Assembly (NCBI GenBank): GCA_017517385.1
Contig: JAFWZG010000058.1
Coordinates: 1-45,158, forward strand
Length of the DNA stretch: 45,158 nt
Source: Akkermansia sp.
GTDB lineage: Bacteria; Verrucomicrobiota; Verrucomicrobiia; Verrucomicrobiales; Akkermansiaceae
Direction: 5' to 3'
The notes under the pieces were generated by a model. That model was not told where the DNA came from. It made no database searches and saw nothing but the letters and a program-made list of their open reading frames with translations. The position numbers and the translations under genes were made by a program. Shown here one piece after another: positions 8,245 to 16,211 of the stretch (within the stretch, counting starts at the first letter, position 1; each line of letters starts with the position of its first letter).

Positions 8245-9002
8245 TGAGAGAGTCGATTACTGAGTCTGTTCGGGCGCTCTGTGAAGAGCAGGGGGCTACG
8301 CTGCTGCTGCTTTGTCTAACCGGTTCTCGGGCGTATGGATGCAATGGGGCAAGCAGTGATTATGATGTGCGCTTTGTGTATGTATATCCCCCGGCTCGCT
8401 ATTTTGAGCTGATTCCTCCGCCTGATGAGTTACGTCTGCCGGATGGTGACGTACTTGGTTTTGAGCTGGGGAAGTTCTTGCGCATTATTCGCAAGAGTGG
8501 ATGGAATGCGCACGAGCTGCTGCATGCTCCTGCATGGTACGCTCATCCTTGTGTGGAGGAAATGCGTGCTTTGTGTGAGGCTGTGCTGAGCGCGGAGCCT
8601 ATGGCACATGGGCTTTTGAGCGGTGCTCATGTATACTTGCGCCGCCTGCAGTATTTGCCTGAAGGTGAAGCTGGCACGATGCGCGAGTGTAAGCTGTGTA
8701 TTGGCGCTCTGCGTATGATGTTGGCCGCTGCATATGTGCTGGAGCAGCAGCGCATGTTCCCGATTTGTATTAAGGATTTAGTTCTGTGTGTCGGTACTGC
8801 TGCCCAGCGTGGTACATTAGCTGAGCTGGTGGCTTGTCGCACTCACGATAAACTGCCGCCGCCTGAGCTTCTTGCGGGGGCTCGCGTTCATACTGAGCAG
8901 TTATTCCAAGAACTTTCTGCGAGGGAGTATTCTCAGGAAATGATAGAGGACTGCTCCCCGCTTGAAGAATTTTACCTCCGTGTTGTAATGGGGCTGGCTT
9001 AA
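8244..9002 (+). CDS. Predicted nucleotidyltransferase (YcgL/RlaP-type, Pol beta superfamily)
   Basis: This 252-residue protein resembles the DNA polymerase beta-like nucleotidyltransferase family PF10127 (YcgL, RlaP), some members of which sit in RNA-repair operons. The signature GSRAYG is followed by SSDYDVRFVYV, giving the GS and paired Asp residues that bind metal and NTP. The rest is helical, as in the family. Its target is not known and no RNA ligase is adjacent. I use the ATG that overlaps the upstream stop (TAATG); the frame stays open further upstream, but those residues lie in the previous gene. A strong terminator follows. Confidence 0.85.
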   Translation: MRESITESVRALCEEQGATLLLLCLTGSRAYGCNGASSDYDVRFVYVYPPARYFELIPPPDELRLPDGDVLGFELGKFLRIIRKSGWNAHELLHAPAWYAHPCVEEMRALCEAVLSAEPMAHGLLSGAHVYLRRLQYLPEGEAGTMRECKLCIGALRMMLAAAYVLEQQRMFPICIKDLVLCVGTAAQRGTLAELVACRTHDKLPPPELLAGARVHTEQLFQELSAREYSQEMIEDCSPLEEFYLRVVMGLA

Positions 9003-9018
9003 TGATTTATACTAAAAA

Positions 9019-9046
9019 GCCGCAGCGTTTCCGCTGCGGCTTTTTT
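9019..9046. terminator. Bidirectional rho-independent terminator
   Basis: A perfect nine-pair GC-rich stem (GCCGCAGCG, TTTC loop, CGCTGCGGC) is followed by six T. Five A precede it, so it also works in the other direction. It separates the convergent nucleotidyltransferase and phosphofructokinase genes and serves both. Confidence 0.93.
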
Positions 9047-9067
9047 ATACAAGGATATTGCTGAGAA

Positions 9068-10162
9068 TCAGAACAACTTGGTGTCGTCACCGAAGGAAAT
9101 GCCGATTTCCTTCGCGGCTTCCACCAGCTGGCTCTTACTATCCACAAGGTGCAGGGTGCGAACGGCTTCTTCAATGGGCATGGAAACCATGTCCACACCA
9201 TGAAGCGCCACTGTTTCACCGAACTTGCCCTCCTGAATGAGGTCAATAGCCTTGGCCCCGCAGCGTACACCCAGCACGCGGTCGAAGGGAATGGGGCTGC
9301 CACCGCGCTGGATGTGGCCCAGCACGCAGTAGCGAGTCTCGATTCCGGTGATGGTTTCCAGCTTGGTGGAGAGGAAGGAGGCAATGCCACCCAAGCGTAC
9401 TTCACCCTTGGTCTCTTCGTCCAGCGTGAGTAGCTTGCCGCCAATCTTGGCGCCTTCGCTGACTACGATGATGATTTCGCGCTGGCCAAGAGCCTTCAAC
9501 AGCTCTACTTTTCTCACGATTTCTTCCAGCTTGAACTCAATCTCAGGCATCAGGATGACGTCTGCACCGCCGGCAATACCGCCGTACAGGGCAATCCAGC
9601 CGGCGTGGCGGCCCATCACCTCCACCACCATCATGCGCTTGTGGGAGTCTGCAGTGGTGCGAAGGCGGTCCAGATTTTCACTTACTACGGAAACGGCTGT
9701 CCAGAAACCGAAGGTGTAGTCCGTGGCGCCAAGGTCGTTATCAATCGTCTTGGGCACGCCCACAATGGGAAGGCCAATGGCGCGAAGCTCGTTACCGATG
9801 GTCTGAGAGCCGTCGCCACCCACCACGATGAGTGCTTTCAGGCCTAAGCGATCCACAGTAGCTTTACTGCGAGTCAGCACATCTTCAGCTATTTGCATGC
9901 GTCCACCCACACCGCTCTTCACGGTGAAGTTACCCTTATTCACGGTACCAAGGATGGTACCACCGCAGGAGCGTACGTTGTGACAGTTCTCAGGGGTGAG
10001 AATCTTCCAACGTTCGTTTTCTGGAGTGGAAAGAAGGCCTTCGAAGCCATCGTAGAAGCCGTAGACCTTCCAGCCGCGGGCTGTTGCAGCACCCACTGCG
10101 CCTTCAATCACAGCGTTGAGTCCGGGGCAGTCGCCACCGGCGTTAAGAATACCTATGTTCAT
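9068..10162 (-). CDS. pfkA: 6-phosphofructokinase (catalytically intact copy)
   Basis: Phosphofructokinase phosphorylates fructose-6-phosphate to fructose-1,6-bisphosphate. All key residues are present in this 364-residue copy: GGDGS (115-119), PKTIDND (137-143, catalytic Asp141), MGR (183-185) and ETRYCVLGHIQRGG. Gly at the GGDGS position with Lys138 in PKTIDND is the mixed combination of the group III enzymes; the donor, ATP or pyrophosphate, cannot be settled from sequence. It is the last gene of the nanA operon and starts 12 bases after the DD-carboxypeptidase-like gene. It shares much sequence with the paralogue at 11131-12312, so the two are duplicates. Confidence 0.95.
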   Translation of the reverse strand: MNIGILNAGGDCPGLNAVIEGAVGAATARGWKVYGFYDGFEGLLSTPENERWKILTPENCHNVRSCGGTILGTVNKGNFTVKSGVGGRMQIAEDVLTRSKATVDRLGLKALIVVGGDGSQTIGNELRAIGLPIVGVPKTIDNDLGATDYTFGFWTAVSVVSENLDRLRTTADSHKRMMVVEVMGRHAGWIALYGGIAGGADVILMPEIEFKLEEIVRKVELLKALGQREIIIVVSEGAKIGGKLLTLDEETKGEVRLGGIASFLSTKLETITGIETRYCVLGHIQRGGSPIPFDRVLGVRCGAKAIDLIQEGKFGETVALHGVDMVSMPIEEAVRTLHLVDSKSQLVEAAKEIGISFGDDTKLF

Positions 10163-10174
10163 GGCAATAAATGT

Positions 10175-11134
10175 TTAGTGTGGCAGGATAATGAATTTTG
10201 AATGGTCCGAGAAGTCGTTGGATCTCTGCCAGATTTCCCATTCGCTCCAGCTGTCACGCAGGAGGCCGGAGGCCACCTGATAACGCTGCTCAGAGTTGGG
10301 CATGCCGGCCACGACCACTAGCAGGCGCTGGCCGTATGTGGAGGGCTGACCGGTCTGCGGATTGGTCAATTTCACGGATGAGCGGGTGCTGCTGGCGATG
10401 AGGCAGCAGCCGGCGCTACGAGAGCGGGCAGCCTTCACACCGTCTACGTTGTCATATGCCAGCAGACGATTGGAGTTTGTGATGGTAACCTGACGAACCT
10501 GACCGTAAGCGGTCGTGATTGTCGCAACGTGTGTTCTCTTGGAGCTGATTCCTTTATAGGCCGGTTTTTGGATGGCGTACATGCCCATAAGCGCGATATC
10601 TCGAGTGGACGCCAGAGAGATAACGGCTCCGTTACTTCCCTTAAACCGGGTGGCATTCATGCCGATGGCAGCGGCCATCTGGTTCATCTGAGCTACGAAG
10701 GCACCTTCGGGATCTGTTTTGCTGAGTGTGTAGCCACAGGCGTAAGCCAGAGTTGTGGCTGCGGCGCTGTCATCCCACATGATGGTGGAGTGCAGGGCAT
10801 CACGCAGAGAAATGCGGTCTCCCGGGCGCAGGTGCAGCAGGTTCGTGCTCGGCCACTGGCAGGCTTGCTGGGGTACCGTCAGCATGGTATCCATGCTGAT
10901 ACCTCGGCTGTTCATCCAGTCAAGGATAACGATGGCGGTAGCTACATTTGCCAGCATGCCGATAGGGCGGCGTTCATTGGGGTTCGCGGCGTAAAGGATA
11001 CGCCCGGAGTGCGTTTCCATGGCCACATAACTGGGGCGCATTTCTGCGGCTGTTTTGGTGGCGCATGAATTAAAGCTGAGCAGGGCAGCCCCTGCACAGG
11101 CAAAACCGGCTATAATGGAGGTCAGTTTTTTCAT
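10175..11134 (-). CDS. Inactive DD-carboxypeptidase-like (peptidase S11) lipoprotein
   Basis: This 319-residue exported protein has the S11 (DacA-like) fold but none of its catalytic residues. A lipoprotein-type signal ends at FNSC (Cys24). Where the family has SxxK after RRPIA, this protein reads GMLAN (M60, N63). The SxN position reads WDD (120-122). KTG reads KAA (234-236), although the flanking VDGVK and AGCCLIAS match the family. D-Ala-D-Ala cleavage by the usual mechanism is therefore not possible; a binding or scaffolding role is an inference. Its start overlaps the stop of the pfk paralogue (ATGA), so the two are translationally coupled. Confidence 0.85.
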   Translation of the reverse strand: MKKLTSIIAGFACAGAALLSFNSCATKTAAEMRPSYVAMETHSGRILYAANPNERRPIGMLANVATAIVILDWMNSRGISMDTMLTVPQQACQWPSTNLLHLRPGDRISLRDALHSTIMWDDSAAATTLAYACGYTLSKTDPEGAFVAQMNQMAAAIGMNATRFKGSNGAVISLASTRDIALMGMYAIQKPAYKGISSKRTHVATITTAYGQVRQVTITNSNRLLAYDNVDGVKAARSRSAGCCLIASSTRSSVKLTNPQTGQPSTYGQRLLVVVAGMPNSEQRYQVASGLLRDSWSEWEIWQRSNDFSDHSKFIILPH

Positions 11135-12312
11135 TCCTTTGTTTTGGTGTTCTTTCGGGGCTTCGCTGCTGGAGCTGCAGGCTCCTCAGCCGGGACTACA
11201 GACTGGCTGCTGAAAACTTCTTCCGGTCGGCGGTCACCGAAGATGATGCCGAGGTCACGGGCAGTACGTACTATCTGGCTGTCAGCCGAGACCATACGGG
11301 GCTTGGCGATAGCCTGAGAGATGGGTACGCTGTCAACGTTGAGGCCATTGAGCACGACGGTACGGCCGAAGTTGCTCTGTTCAATGAGCTTCACTGCTTC
11401 TACGCCGAAGCGGATGCCCAAAATGCGGTCAAACGGGCAGGGACTGCCACCGCGCTGGGTGTGGCCGAGCACGCAGTAGCGTGTTTCAATGCCGGTCATC
11501 TCTTCGAGCATCTTGGACAGGCGATTACCGATGCCGCCGAGGCGCTCATCACCGTTATCCTTATTGCGCACGGTGATGAGTTTGCCGTTCAGCTTGGCAC
11601 CCTCTGCCACCACTACGATTATCTCTCTCTGACCCTTGGCTTTACGGGCCTTGACGCAGTCAACCACGTTCTGCATGTCGAAGGGTATCTCGGGAATGAG
11701 TACCACATCTGCTGCAGACGAGATGGCGCTGTGCAGAGCAATCCAGCCGGACTGGTCACCCATCACCTCCACCACCATCATACGCTGGTGGGCGTTGGCT
11801 GTAGTGCGAATGCGGTCAATGGATTCGCTCACTACGGAAACAGCGCTCTGGAAACCAAAGGTGTAGTCCGAATCCGGGCAGAGATCGTTATTAATGGTTT
11901 TGGGGATGGAAATCACAGGAAGCCCTTCTTCAGAGAGCAGGTTTGCCGTGCGGGCAGAGCCGTTGCCGCCGATAACTGCCAGAGCTTGAAGGCCAAGAGC
12001 CGAAATAGTCTTGGTGGCTTTAGCCATAATTTCGGGCTCCACGCGGGGGATGCCGAGCTTGTTGATGACAACCTGAAAGTTACCTGTGTTGGTGGTGCCC
12101 AAAATGGTGCCGCCGCGTGAACGGATTTTGTGCGTCTTCATGGGGGTGAGCATCTCATAGCGCCGACCGCCTTCCACGGGGAGCAGGCCTTCAAAGCCAT
12201 CGTGGAAGCCGATTACGCGCCAACCACGGCTGTATGCCGCAGAGACGTAACCCTCAATAACTGCGTTGATGCCGGGGCAGTCACCGCCTGAATTGAGAAT
12301 GCCGATAATCAT
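11131..12312 (-). CDS. Phosphofructokinase paralogue with altered active site
   Basis: This 393-residue paralogue of the pfk gene downstream is clearly homologous over its length, with a Pro/Ala/Lys-rich C-terminal tail. The active site is changed. The magnesium-binding GGDGS is GGNGS (Asn117), the catalytic PKTIDND is PKTINND (Asn141 replaces the proton-abstracting Asp) and MGR is MGD (Asp186). Substrate-binding parts such as TRYCVLGHTQRGGSP and VVAEGAK are kept. By analogy with plant PFP alpha/beta pairs it could be a regulatory, non-catalytic partner; that is inference. It is placed between the AGE epimerase (28-base gap) and the DD-carboxypeptidase-like gene (4-base overlap). Confidence 0.92.
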   Translation of the reverse strand: MIIGILNSGGDCPGINAVIEGYVSAAYSRGWRVIGFHDGFEGLLPVEGGRRYEMLTPMKTHKIRSRGGTILGTTNTGNFQVVINKLGIPRVEPEIMAKATKTISALGLQALAVIGGNGSARTANLLSEEGLPVISIPKTINNDLCPDSDYTFGFQSAVSVVSESIDRIRTTANAHQRMMVVEVMGDQSGWIALHSAISSAADVVLIPEIPFDMQNVVDCVKARKAKGQREIIVVVAEGAKLNGKLITVRNKDNGDERLGGIGNRLSKMLEEMTGIETRYCVLGHTQRGGSPCPFDRILGIRFGVEAVKLIEQSNFGRTVVLNGLNVDSVPISQAIAKPRMVSADSQIVRTARDLGIIFGDRRPEEVFSSQSVVPAEEPAAPAAKPRKNTKTKE

Positions 12313-12340
12313 ATATGGTTGAGTTCGTGTGAAGGGTTAT

Positions 12341-13531
12341 TTATTGAGCCGATGTCGGTGCGGGGATGCAGCCCAGATAGTGGGCGCAGCACCAGAGGGC
12401 GCGCGGGTGGTGGAAGAAGGACTTCCACATGGAGCCTTTCAGTCCGTTTGTGGTTGTGCCATCCTGATTGCAGTAGCCGAACCACTCTCCGTGCTCCTTG
12501 TCCTGAAGGTGTTCAAAGGCCCAGTCATGGATGCGCTGGTGCCACTCTGCATATTTTTCATCACCTGTCATGACGTATGCGAGGGCTGTGCCGATGAGGG
12601 CTTCATCATGCGGCCACCAGAACTTCATGTTGTGCCAGTATTCCTGCACAGGCTTGTTATAGACGTCCGTGTAGTACAGCAGGCCGCCGTACTTTTTGTC
12701 CCAGCCGCGCTCGAGTGCCCAGTCAATCATCTTGCAGCCGATTTCGATGAGCTTCTTGTCTCCGCCACGGTAGCGGGCCTCCTCCAGCACGAACCAGCCA
12801 CCTTCGATGTCGTGGCCTGGGTTGAGGACGCGCTCGTCGAAGTGGTCAATCACGGAGCCATCGGGGGCTACGTTCTCTAGTACAGCCTTGATATCCTCGT
12901 GCAAGAAGAGTCGCTGAAGGTCATTGATGCAGCGGTCAATCCAACCGGTGTAGAAGCCATCGGCATCGCCCAAATAGCGGCGCAGCTCCTGAGCCGTGAC
13001 AATCATAATCATGCGGCAGCCCAGGTTTTCGCCGGGGCGGTTGCCGGTGCTCTTGGGTGCCATCTTGCCTGGGGTGAAGAAGACGTCTGCATACACGTCA
13101 AACCAGTGACGGGCGCGTTCGGCGCTCTTGGGGTCACCTGTGGCGCCGTAGTGGGCGGCCCATGCGATGGCGGCAAAGCATTCGCTGTACGCATAGCGGC
13201 GCTTGCGGATGGGGGTGCCGTCAGCTGTCATGTGGAAGTACATGCGGCCATCGGAGGGGTCCACACACTTCTCTTCAAGGAACTTCAGGGCGCTTTCAGC
13301 GTATTCCTTCCATTCCGGGCGCTTCTCGATGCTGTTGTAGCAGGTAAGGAGCATCCAGGCCATGCGGCCCTGTGCCCATACGTTCTTGTCAGTGTCTACC
13401 AGCGTGCCGTCTGCAGCGTAACAATGGTAGAGCCCCCCGTTCTCCGTATCCAGAGAACGGGGGAACCAGAACGGTACTACCTCATTGAGCAGCTTGTCTT
13501 TGTAAAATTCGCCAAGTGCTTTTGTATCCAT
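12341..13531 (-). CDS. N-acylglucosamine 2-epimerase (AGE family)
   Basis: AGE enzymes interconvert N-acetylmannosamine and N-acetylglucosamine in an (alpha/alpha)6 barrel. The 396-residue protein has the right length and characteristic segments: NVWAQGRMAWML, NPGHDIEGGWFVLEEA, KFWWPHDEALIGTALAY and the C-terminal WKSFFHHPRALW, which includes conserved catalytic His positions. The gene follows nanA by 20 bases, and nanA releases ManNAc, so ManNAc to GlcNAc is the most likely reaction. Other AGE-fold activities, such as cellobiose 2-epimerase, fit the context less well. The genes for the next steps, nagA and nagB, are not in the window. Confidence 0.92.
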   Translation of the reverse strand: MDTKALGEFYKDKLLNEVVPFWFPRSLDTENGGLYHCYAADGTLVDTDKNVWAQGRMAWMLLTCYNSIEKRPEWKEYAESALKFLEEKCVDPSDGRMYFHMTADGTPIRKRRYAYSECFAAIAWAAHYGATGDPKSAERARHWFDVYADVFFTPGKMAPKSTGNRPGENLGCRMIMIVTAQELRRYLGDADGFYTGWIDRCINDLQRLFLHEDIKAVLENVAPDGSVIDHFDERVLNPGHDIEGGWFVLEEARYRGGDKKLIEIGCKMIDWALERGWDKKYGGLLYYTDVYNKPVQEYWHNMKFWWPHDEALIGTALAYVMTGDEKYAEWHQRIHDWAFEHLQDKEHGEWFGYCNQDGTTTNGLKGSMWKSFFHHPRALWCCAHYLGCIPAPTSAQ

Positions 13532-13551
13532 GATGAGGCAGATTTAAGTGG

Positions 13552-14478
13552 TTATTTGTAGATGGCCCAATCGTAGAAGCCGATGGCCTTCAGCTCGCTC
13601 TTGAGTGCGTCCAGAGTAGCCTTGTCCTGCTTGCCCATGGGAAGACGAGCCGGGCCGAAGTCCACGCCAGTCCATTCGCTCATGAGGTACTTACAGCAGC
13701 CCATGTAGCCCTTACCGGCGATGATGTTAATCATGGTGACGGAGAGCTGCTGCAGGCGGCGAGCCTCTGCGAGATCACCGGCGTCTACTGCCTTCATGAT
13801 GTCATCATACAGCTTGGGAGCATAGTTGAAGGAGGAACCTACACCGCCCTTAGCACCGGTGGCGTATGCACCGAGGAACCATTCGTCAACACCCCACGGA
13901 ATGTCATACTTGCCGCCTTCGTAGTTGAGGGCATCCATGTAGAGGGCCAAATCAGGGTTGGTGAACTTCACGCCCACGAAGGTGGGAATCTTCTTGGCGC
14001 ATGCTTCCATGACCTTGCAGGGGTTGAAGCCTACGTGGGTGAGCACGGGGATGTCGTAGAAGTAGAAGGGAAGCTCAGGAGCGCCGGAGGCAGCCACAGC
14101 AAGGCTGTCCACAAGCAAATCAATGCTGCCGGGCTTAAAGTAGCAGGGGGCGTTGCTGGCGGTGGCAGTAGCGCCGCACTTCACAGCATAAGCGGCCAGC
14201 TCACGGCCATCATACACGCAGTTGCCGCCGGTGTGTACGATAACGTCGATTCCGTACTTCTTGCCGGCTTCACCCCAAGCGGCCATGTTTTCCTTACGCT
14301 CGGTGAGCTGCATGTGGGCGGATTCACCGGTAGAACCGGTAATGAAAACGGACTTGATGCCCTGAGAGGCGAGGAACTTAGCCTGGGCATCCACTGCGTT
14401 GGGATTGCAGGAGCCGTCAGCGTTCATGGGTGTGTGCGTAGCTGCACAGAGGCCGTGAATTTTGAATGTTGTTTCCAT
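13552..14478 (-). CDS. nanA: N-acetylneuraminate lyase
   Basis: NanA splits sialic acid (Neu5Ac) into ManNAc and pyruvate through a Schiff base. The 308-residue TIM-barrel protein shows the DHDPS/NAL family marks: GSTGES (48-53, pyruvate carboxylate binding), catalytic Tyr141 in FYDIP and Schiff-base Lys171 in VGVKFTN. It is the first gene of a five-gene operon with the AGE epimerase and the two pfk copies, which supports the sialic-acid role over other family functions such as DHDPS. No sialidase or sialic acid transporter gene is visible nearby. A promoter is proposed at 14517-14545. Confidence 0.94.
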   Translation of the reverse strand: METTFKIHGLCAATHTPMNADGSCNPNAVDAQAKFLASQGIKSVFITGSTGESAHMQLTERKENMAAWGEAGKKYGIDVIVHTGGNCVYDGRELAAYAVKCGATATASNAPCYFKPGSIDLLVDSLAVAASGAPELPFYFYDIPVLTHVGFNPCKVMEACAKKIPTFVGVKFTNPDLALYMDALNYEGGKYDIPWGVDEWFLGAYATGAKGGVGSSFNYAPKLYDDIMKAVDAGDLAEARRLQQLSVTMINIIAGKGYMGCCKYLMSEWTGVDFGPARLPMGKQDKATLDALKSELKAIGFYDWAIYK

Positions 14479-14516
14479 AACGAGATGCTGAGGGTGTAAA
14501 TAATTTCCCTACACAT

Positions 14517-14545
14517 GTTTTACCCTTTTTTTGGCTTGGTTTCAA
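14517..14545 (-). promoter_or_regulatory. Promoter of the nanA operon
   Basis: On the minus strand TTGAAA (14540-14545), a 17-base spacer and TAAAAC (14517-14522). The predicted start near 14509 leaves about 30 bases of leader. It is divergent from the kdsD promoter about 80 bases away, leaving room for a shared operator, but I see no clear palindrome. Confidence 0.5.
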
Positions 14546-14627
14546 GATAAAACTGCTTTTCGTGGTATTTTGTGGGCGAAAATGCTGCTGAACGGTGTAT
14601 TTTTGGCTCGCATCCGGGCTTTTTTTG

Positions 14628-14656
14628 TTGCAGGCATCGGGGGTATCTGATAGAAT
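14628..14656 (+). promoter_or_regulatory. Promoter of the kdsD-like gene
   Basis: TTGCAG (14628-14633), a 17-base spacer and TAGAAT (14651-14656), giving a leader of about 28 bases before the ATG at 14691. It rules out a longer reading frame that begins upstream at 14595. Confidence 0.65.
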
Positions 14657-14690
14657 AATAAGCGACAAAACTTTTTCCTTATTTACAACC

Positions 14691-15662
14691 ATGACTACAG
14701 ATCACACCATTCGCGGTAAAAAGGTATTCGAAGATGAAATCGCAGCTCTGCAGGCCATTTGCGCCCGCTTGGATGACTCCTTTGTGCAGGCAGTTAATGC
14801 TATGCGCAAGGCAATTGAAACTGGCCATAAAATCATCGTGGTTGGTGTAGGTAAGAGCGGTCTTATAGGTAACAAGATTGCGGCCACGCTCACCTCTACA
14901 GGAGCGCCTTCCGTGGTTTTGGATTCCATGAACGCTATGCATGGTGACCTCGGCATCGTGCAGGATGGTGATGCTTGCATTGCCATGTCCTTCTCGGGTG
15001 AGACCTCCGAGCTGCTCACTCTTATGCCCTTCCTGAAGCGCTTTGATATGACCATCATCAGCATGACTGGTAAGTGCAGTTCCACTCTGGCTGAGCTTTC
15101 TGACGTTGTGCTGGATACGGCCGTAGAACGTGAGGCTGATCCGCTGAATCTGGCGCCGACCTCATCCTCCACCGCCATGTTGGTTATGGGTGATGCTCTG
15201 GCTATGGCTCTGCTGGAGGCTCGCAACTTCACCAAGGAGGATTTTGCTCGCAGTCACCCCGGCGGTTCTCTGGGCCGCGCTCTTCTGATGCGCATTTCGG
15301 ACATCATGCGTAAGGAGTTTGCAACTCAGCCGGAGAATGCCACAGTGGCGGATTGCATCATTGCCATGACGAGTGCCCGTGCCGGTGCTTGTGTGCTGAC
15401 TCATGAGGATGGCACGCTGGCCGGTGTGTTCACGCATGGTGACTTTGCTCGCGCATATCAGGCGGATGCCGCCTGTGGTGCGCAGCCTGTGGCTAGCCTG
15501 ATGACGAAGAATCCCGTGTTTGTGGAGGCTGATAAACTGGCCATTACTGCCGTGAAGACTCTGCGCGACCGTCGAATCGACGACCTCGTAGTGTTGGACG
15601 CCGATCATAAGCCCGTGGGCCTGATTGATACGCAGGATTTGGTGCGTCTTAAGCTGATTTAA
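14691..15662 (+). CDS. kdsD: Arabinose-5-phosphate isomerase (KpsF/GutQ/KdsD family)
   Basis: This 323-residue enzyme converts ribulose-5-phosphate to arabinose-5-phosphate, the first committed step to Kdo for lipopolysaccharide. It has an N-terminal SIS sugar-isomerase domain (VGVGKSGLIGNKIAATLTSTG, then SFSGETSELL, then HPGGSLGRALL) and two C-terminal CBS domains that may sense nucleotides. The length fits the family. The start is the ATG after the promoter; a longer open frame upstream would begin ahead of the -35 element. GutQ-type isozymes share this layout, so kdsD is the likely but not certain name. It implies a Gram-negative outer membrane with Kdo. Confidence 0.92.
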   Translation: MTTDHTIRGKKVFEDEIAALQAICARLDDSFVQAVNAMRKAIETGHKIIVVGVGKSGLIGNKIAATLTSTGAPSVVLDSMNAMHGDLGIVQDGDACIAMSFSGETSELLTLMPFLKRFDMTIISMTGKCSSTLAELSDVVLDTAVEREADPLNLAPTSSSTAMLVMGDALAMALLEARNFTKEDFARSHPGGSLGRALLMRISDIMRKEFATQPENATVADCIIAMTSARAGACVLTHEDGTLAGVFTHGDFARAYQADAACGAQPVASLMTKNPVFVEADKLAITAVKTLRDRRIDDLVVLDADHKPVGLIDTQDLVRLKLI

Positions 15663-15746
15663 GGCTCAGATTGCAAAAAAAATCAGGTAAAACGCACTTT
15701 AGGCTTGCTTTTTGTTCAAAAAAGGTGCATTCTTTGCCGACGCTTT

Positions 15747-15774
15747 TTGCGAAAGCAAGATATCTTACTAGAAT
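15747..15774 (+). promoter_or_regulatory. Promoter giving a near-leaderless rpsF mRNA
   Basis: TTGCGA (15747-15752), a 16-base spacer and TAGAAT (15769-15774). The -10 box ends seven bases before the rpsF ATG, so the 5' leader should be zero to a few bases. Confidence 0.62.
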
Positions 15775-15781
15775 ACGAGTT

Positions 15782-16060
15782 ATGAGAAAGTACGACGCAC
15801 TGATCGTTTTTAACATGAAGGGTTCCGCCACCCTTGATGAGCTGACCGCTGACGTTAAGGCCCAGCTTGAGGCCGCCGGCGCCAAGGTTTCTGAGGTTAC
15901 CAACGTGGGCCGCCGCGAGTTTGCCTACGAGTCTCAGCACCTGAGCCATGGTCAGTACATGCTCTTCGCCTTCGAGGCTGAGCCCACCGTAATCCGCACC
16001 GTCCGCGAGGCTCTCGCTATCGACGAGCGCGTACACTACCAGTACTACCGCGCCAAGTAA
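15782..16060 (+). CDS. rpsF: 30S ribosomal protein bS6
   Basis: bS6 is a small-subunit platform protein that normally pairs with bS18. The 92 residues match the family from MRKYDALIVFN to HYQYYRAK, with the VGRREFAYE segment in the middle. A frame open further upstream would add 37 residues unlike any S6 and would place the promoter inside the gene, so I use the ATG just after the -10 box. It is a single gene here: the usual ssb, rpsR and rplI neighbours are absent. It is flanked by a kdsD-like gene and a convergent deaminase. Confidence 0.96.
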   Translation: MRKYDALIVFNMKGSATLDELTADVKAQLEAAGAKVSEVTNVGRREFAYESQHLSHGQYMLFAFEAEPTVIRTVREALAIDERVHYQYYRAK

Positions 16061-16108
16061 GCAGTTCTGCTCACTTGCTGCACGCATTAAGCCTTTATTT
16101 TCAGGTCG

Positions 16109-16136
16109 GGCAAGTATCTCAAGTGAGGTACTTGCC
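16109..16136 (+). terminator. Probable terminator of rpsF
   Basis: This 12-pair hairpin (arms 16109-16120 and 16125-16136, one T-G wobble, AAGT loop) lies 48 bases after the rpsF stop. The following tract TGATTCTTTG is only moderately T-rich, so termination may be partial. Confidence 0.6.
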
Positions 16137-16169
16137 TGATTCTTTGTTGTGTCGCTTTCCGTATGGAAT

Positions 16170-16194
16170 AAAAAAGCCCCGGTGGTACCGGGGC
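16170..16194 (-). terminator. Rho-independent terminator of the deaminase gene
   Basis: Read on the minus strand, an eight-pair GC-rich stem (16176-16183 with 16187-16194, three-base loop) is followed by six T (A at 16170-16175 on the plus strand). It lies 18 bases beyond the deaminase stop. Confidence 0.88.
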
Positions 16195-16211
16195 AGGGGA
16201 GGTAAAGAAAA

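Noticed and set aside
10529..11068. Plus-strand frame of 179 codons opposite the S11-like gene, considered because the S11-like protein has lost its active site
   Set aside because: The minus-strand protein keeps a signal peptide and the family framework, so it is the real gene; the plus-strand frame has no features.
11461..12120. Plus-strand open frame of 219 codons opposite the altered pfk
   Set aside because: The repeated His/Val/Ala composition is the reverse complement of Pfk codons and has no family signature.
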